Source: Bretschneidera sinensis (lineage: Eukaryota; Streptophyta; Magnoliopsida; Brassicales; Akaniaceae). Taken from it: DNA of 64,000 nt. Below are positions 59,378-64,000 of the stretch, piece after piece. The translations under genes were made by a program, and so were the position numbers. The notes beneath the pieces were generated by a model, which was not told the origin of the DNA, searched no databases, and saw nothing but the letters and a program-made list of their open reading frames with translations. The DNA lies in the NCBI GenBank assembly GCA_023935145.1, contig CM043698.1, positions 73,733,501-73,797,500 on the forward strand, given 5' to 3'. Every line of letters starts with the position of its first letter. Position 1 is the first letter of the stretch.

Positions 59378-61299
59378 CTACTCTATGTCCACCATCTCTT
59401 CCTTAGCAGCAATGGCCCTAATCCTTAGTGTCTTCCTCATTGAAAGGGATATCCACCATAGAGAAGTCACTAGCTGCCTAGCCTGCTACCTAGCCTCCTC
59501 AAATCCTCTGAGGTAGAAGTCACTAGCTGCCACCTACACAGCCGACTTGAACTCTTGGGACTCCTTGAAATTGGCCAAATCCCTCTCGGCAGCTTCCTTC
59601 TCATCCCGAAGTTTCGCCAGCTCCACCTCAGTGACATCTCACCTCGACCAGGCCTCCTCCAGATCCTCAATCAGTAGGGCTTACTCACTCTCTAACCTGT
59701 AGGTCTTTACCACATGTTTTGTAAGAGATTCCCACAAAGTCCAGACGAAGTTGTGACATTCGCCCAACTTCTTGTCCAAATAGAGACACCGGCAGGAGAG
59801 GCTGTCTGAGCCTATGCTAGACTGAAAAAAGAAATGAGTTAGAACCATTGGAAGCAAACAGGACTAATATAACACCATAAAAGAACATAGGATACTTGAG
59901 AGGCCAGACCCTCAACCATCACAGCAAGACTCTCCATAGGTTCTTGGGTCATCTTGGCCATGTCTCAGGGAAGAATTCCCTAGATCAAGGGTTCTCGTGC
60001 AACCTTCACACTTCCGAAGCACTAATCCCCGACCTTCACGTACTAGTCCGACCTGAAGACCTGAGGGGGGTGTGCTTGAATAGGCACGACAACCCTCATG
60101 AGAGGAGGAGAAAGGGTGGTGGTAGCATCGTCCTCCACCAAAACAAGAGTAGGGGGAGGGGTGTGAGAGCCCTCTACGTTAGCCTTCTTTGCAAAACTAA
60201 CTCATATGTGCTCGAGCCTCCTTGTTTAGCTTATTCTTCTGGGATAACCTTGCTTCCTTTTGAGCGGATTTAAGAGCGTCCGTGGCTGCAAAATACGATA
60301 AGACATGAATGTATGAAACATAAAGGAAAAATGAGTGTAGGGAAAAGGACTCGGACCTATCTATTTTTTTAAACACTCAAGACAAAATCCGAGCCTAGCC
60401 AACTCGGCATTTTGGTAGAGGAGCTCAACTGCTATCTTTCTGCTAATCATATGCTACAAGTTGTCCATCTCCCTTCTCATAAGATTGGGTTTTTTATTTG
60501 ACCTAACTAAGTCTAAGTCCCACTTGGAAGGCAAGTCGAAGCCTCTCTCACTTTGAACATAGAAAAAACACTTCTTCCATTGCTTAATACTCGAGGGTGT
60601 CTTCTCCAATAACCCTCTTTTCGGCCTAAAACTCAATACTACCCAACCATTCTCCTTATGTTTACTAATAAAAAAGAGGTTCTTTAAAACATTCATCTTC
60701 ATTACCCCCTTCACTTTGACACTGACGTAAATAAATGCCATGAGAAGGCATGTGGAGTTTGGTACAAACTAACACAAGGTAATGCTATAATACCTTAGCA
60801 TCGTGCAAACAAAGGGATGAATGGGGAACCTGAGCCCAACTTTAAGGTGATAGTGATAAACACACAATTCCCCCTCTTTTAGGCCATCACAAACACGCTC
60901 CCTAACCCCAACATTCCTAAGTTTGAACTCCTCAGGGATCCTATACGTGATTCTTATCTCTTTAAGCTCATCATCCGTTAGCTTATTAGGGGAGAGGTTG
61001 GCTGCAAAACCTATATTTGACCTTTCATCCTCTCTCATCTCTTCTCGAAGCATGCACATGGCATTGTTGCCCTCAAAGGAGGAAGAAGATGACCCATCTC
61101 CCTCGTACAGAACTAGAGCACGAGAGTCTCTTGAAAAATCATTCACCTCAGTCTCCAGGCCATCGTTACTACCACGATTTTCATCACTGTTGCTACCCTT
61201 ATCCTCCCCACTACGTTTTCTATCACTACTACTACTACTACTACTACCACTATTACTACTACCATTACTTCTATCGCGGTAAACATCGAAAGAAAACAT
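59378..61299 (-). pseudogene. Antisense additional gene of G2 (Tat-lineage)
   Basis: Starts MFSFDVYRDRSNG (61299) and is open for 176 codons, with a Ser-rich run and then NIGFAANLSPNKLTDDELKE, RIPEEFKLRNVGVRERVCDG, EGELCVYHYHLKVGLRFPIH and PFVCTMLRYYSI. This resembles the 'putative gypsy type transposon' (Transposase_28) domain. After a frameshift it continues (60741-60454: MAFIYVSVKVKGVMKMNVLK), then a hinge region near 60290-59900 and a charged coiled-coil part. It ends with EEMVDIE before a TAG at 59378-59380. The function of these proteins is unknown. The frame is broken, and some gaps may be introns. Confidence 0.72.
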
Positions 61300-61884
61300 G
61301 AGTGGAGAAAAATGGGACTCACTGATCGAGAGCTCTGAGAAGTTTTAGTATGCCGAGTATTGATCTCTCACTGAAATAGAAACTCCGAGCTTTCAGATTC
61401 CCCCAACTCCTAGCTCTCAAATTGCCACTACTCCGAAGGCTCTAAATTTTTTTTGATAACTGGCAGTGAAATGAAAAGCAAAGGGAAGCCTCTCTCTTTA
61501 TATAGAACTCCTCACACATAGAACGAAGAGGCAGTATTAACTTAGTCGTATTCTCGAACATCGAAGCAACACCTTTCTCCTAAATCAAAAAAGATATCGC
61601 CTCTTGGGGAACCTTAGGATGTACGACACCTCATCTCAGCATTTAAGAAGATTGCTTGAGGTATCCTCAATTAATGTCAAAGGGTCGGGCCAAGAAACCA
61701 GGGCCAGACACGAAGGTCAAAGTATAAAGCATAACATTTTAAGCCCAAAAAGATAACATCTTGGGCCCAAAATCAAACCCTGGCCCACCACAACAAAGTC
61801 CAAAAAAAAATGGAAGGGCTAGAAAGTCCCATGAAAGTCACCCTATATGACTAAGTCCTTCTTCCTCGGAAGCAACCTACGTTC
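61300..61884. other. Leader/promoter side of the G2 antisense gene
   Basis: Non-coding. A TATA-like CTTTATATAGAACTCC lies at 61496-61511; on the minus strand a TATATAAAG stands about 200 bp upstream of the antisense start, so this stretch may be its promoter. Confidence 0.4.
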
Positions 61885-62710
61885 TCCAAAAACTCTGAGC
61901 AGTTGGAGTCCATGTTCAACTCCTCGGACTTCTCCAAAAAACTCAAAGCAGTTGGAGTCCATGTTCAGCTCCTCGGACTTTTTCAAAAACTCCGAGTAGT
62001 TGGAGTCCATGTTCAACTCCTCGGACTTCTCCAAAACTCCGAGTATGTTGGAGTCCATGTTCAACTCTTAGGACTTCAAAAACTTTGAGTAATTGGATTC
62101 CATGTTCAACTCCTCAGACTTCTCCAAAAAACTCCGAGCAGTTGAGTCCATGTTCAACTCCTCAGACTTCTCCAAAAACTCCGAGCAGTTGGAGTCCATG
62201 TTCAACTCCTCGTACTTCTCCAAAAACTTTTAGCAGTTTAAATTGAGTGTCAACTCCTCGGACTCAATCACCAAACTCCGAGAAGTTTAGATTGAGTGTC
62301 AACTCCTCGAACTCAATCACCAAACTCTGAGCAGCTTTGACTGAGTGTCAACTCCTCAGACTCAATCGCCAAACTCTAAGCAGTTTAGACTGAGTGTTAA
62401 CTCCTCGAACTCAATCGCTAAACTCTTAGCAGTTTAGACTGAATGTCAACTCTTCGGACTCAATCGCCAAATTCCAAACAGTTTAGACTGATTGTCAACT
62501 CCTCGGACTCAATCACCAAACTCCGAGCATTTTAGACTGAGTATCAACTCCTTAGACTCAATTATCAAACTCCGAGAAATTTAGACTGAGTATCAACTCT
62601 TCGGACTCAATCGCCAAACTCTGAGCCGTTTAGACTGAGTGTCAACCCCTCAAACTCAATCGCCAAACTTCGAACGGTTTTTCAACTCCTCGAACTTGCT
62701 TAGTAAACTT
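61885..62710. repeat. 48-49 bp tandem repeat array of G2
   Basis: Seven or so copies with GTTGGAGTCCATGTTCAACT and CCTCGGACTTCTCCAAAAAC are followed from 62225 by about nine copies with GACTCAATCGCCAAACTCCG and GTTTAGACTGAGTGTCAACT. The period is 48-49 bp, as in G1, but the first subtype differs from that of G1. Confidence 0.9.
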
Positions 62711-62862
62711 CGAAGGTAACCAGCTTGGCGGACCTGCTCGCAATCTCCTCTCAGACTGGTTCGAGCCACCATAAACCCTGGCCATTCTGAAGTTGCACAA
62801 TATACCCCGTGTTACCTACTTCTTCAAGTACATAAATGCACTTAAGGAAGTGGGGGACATTT

Positions 62863-63364
62863 GATGTAGGAGAAAATTCCCTTACAAATAACATAATGAC
62901 ACATATCAATTTCTAAAGTAGAAATGGTAATTTTGTAACCATAACAAGACAACTAATCACTTCCCAACACGTGGTAAGGGGCATGATGGTAATTTCACAC
63001 CATAAGACTTGATGCTATTCTGTCGCTCTTACTTTTGGATAAACTTGCACAGTTGTTAGATAACTCTAAAAGAATACTACTCTTATCCTAACACCACAAT
63101 TGTTCTCCTGATCAAACTCTACTCCTACACACTATAAAAAGGGTCCTCATAAACCAAAAGGTACAAACAATTCTCCACACATAGCTCCCATTCTCTTTGA
63201 CTTCCTATACTCCAAAAAAGAGCCCCATACTAACTTAGGCATCGGAGAGTCCTCCGAAGGCACACCCCCTTCGACCCTCTGTGACTTTAGGTTTCAGCCT
63301 CGTTTCGTGTGTGTAGGTCCCACTCTTCGACGGCTCAGATCCTGAAAGATTTTCGGGATCAACA
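62863..63364 (+). repeat. 3' LTR of G2
   Basis: Begins TGATGTAGGAG after the polypurine tract AAGGAAGTGGGGGACATT and ends GGGATCAACA, then GTTTG. Confidence 0.92.
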
Positions 63365-63369
63365 GTTTG

Positions 63370-64000
63370 AAACATCAAAACTTTGGAAGAAACATAATAA
63401 CTCTTTATCCCAAGCAAAGGTGGAGCGAGAGGCTTTTCCTTTGCAGGACCAAAGTGAATCTAATAAGTCCTAATACACTTAAACTCCTCCCTGAATTTCA
63501 ATGAATCACAAATTGCACCCTGTTATTAGGACACCTTTTTTTAAAAAAAAAAAAAAATTCTGAAGAAACTCTTAGGAGATCAAATTGACATTATTACAAA
63601 ATAGGGTTACTTCAAAGTCCCTGGACCTTGAAACCAGCAAACTTTGTTTTATGTAAAGAGAAATCTTGTTGCTTCCAGTTTTATGTTTTTGTCCTTTAAT
63701 ATCTGTAATTCCCCCGGGGATCCACAAGTTTTATGCTATTTGCAAAGAACTGATTATTAGAAGTCAATGAAAACAATTGGACAAATGAAGTAATAAACCA
63801 TTAAACCAGTTGCCAACAAGAACATATCAGGAGCAACATAATAAATTCTCAGTGGCTGCTGTTATGCCAGAATCTGTAAAATTATATATAAATAAATAAT
63901 TTCATAATACCAGTATTTAAAGATTCCCATCATCAATATTAATAGATGATGCATTGTCATTCTTGCAGAATCATAAGGCTAAGACACCAGAATTTCTGAG
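63370..64000. other. Right flank of G2, possible intron and exon start
   Basis: No gene is certain. A pyrimidine-rich tract and CTTGCAG at 63963-63969 could be a splice acceptor, followed by an open frame NHKAKTPEFL to the window end. A poly-A run lies at 63543-63556. Confidence 0.2.

Larger units (their letters stand above)
45980..63364 (+). mobile_element. Ty3/gypsy Tat-type retrotransposon G2
   Basis: LTRs 45980-46483 and 62863-63364 are flanked by GTTTG (45975-45979 and 63365-63369). It has the same layout as G1, including the antisense gene and a 48-49 bp tandem array. The gag-pol part is split by a 7.07-kb gag-only element inserted at 50315. Without that insert it is about 10.3 kb. It is decayed but keeps longer intact frames than G1 in RT and integrase. 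Confidence 0.9.

Noticed and set aside
60923..61301. Two plus-strand frames of about 100 codons with Leu/Ser or Tyr/His runs
   Set aside because: They are opposite-strand readings of the Ser/Asp/Asn codon runs of the antisense gene of G2.
63710..63723. CCCCCGGGGATCC, which resembles a cloning-vector polylinker (SmaI-BamHI)
   Set aside because: Only about 11 bp match, with ordinary plant-like sequence on both sides; most likely chance.

Overview
The window is nuclear DNA of a flowering plant, most likely a eudicot. It is AT-rich, its genes are split by many introns, one locus carries a mitochondrial nad1 fragment, and most of the length is plant transposable elements. I cannot name the species. 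There are three host genes, all in the first 20 kb: the last exon of a hexokinase gene (219-554, +), a complete 11-exon DUF21/CBS-domain membrane protein gene (11177-16149, +), and a 3-exon conserved plant gene of unknown function with a non-coding first exon (16847 to about 20215, -). The last two converge tail to tail.

Between the first two genes lie an inverted-repeat DNA element (1363-2425), a 1.5-kb tandem duplication of a Helitron unit carrying mitochondrial nad1 exon/intron sequence (about 2630-5625), and a solo LTR (5773-8199) containing a hAT-like element that itself contains a tRNA-derived SINE. Target-site duplications are readable for the solo LTR (ACAAG) and the hAT-like element (GTTGTAAC). 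Small Harbinger-like MITEs sit in introns of the minus-strand gene.

From about 22.9 kb the window is a retrotransposon nest. A Ty1/copia element (22935-44269, TSD GTAAT) is stretched to 21.3 kb by younger insertions. These are a Ty3/gypsy Tat-type element (23607-36140, TSD CATGA), a second, minus-strand copia element lacking most of its reverse transcriptase (37263 to about 40993), and a TRIM (about 40994-41605). The Tat element is itself broken in its integrase by a DNA transposon that carries a PPR gene fragment and a second gene piece (28663-30168).

A second Tat element of the same family (45980-63364, TSD GTTTG) is split inside its archaeal-type RNase H region by a young, gag-only Athila-like element (50315-57387, TSD GCAGG). 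The two LTRs of that element are equally long and differ little, and it has no pol. Both Tat elements carry a degenerate antisense gene after pol and a 48-49 bp tandem array before the 3' LTR. All gag-pol genes are decayed except the gag of the Athila-like element, which has a single in-frame stop. The inferred order of events is: copia and Tat insertions first, then the passenger elements, with the gag-only element among the youngest.
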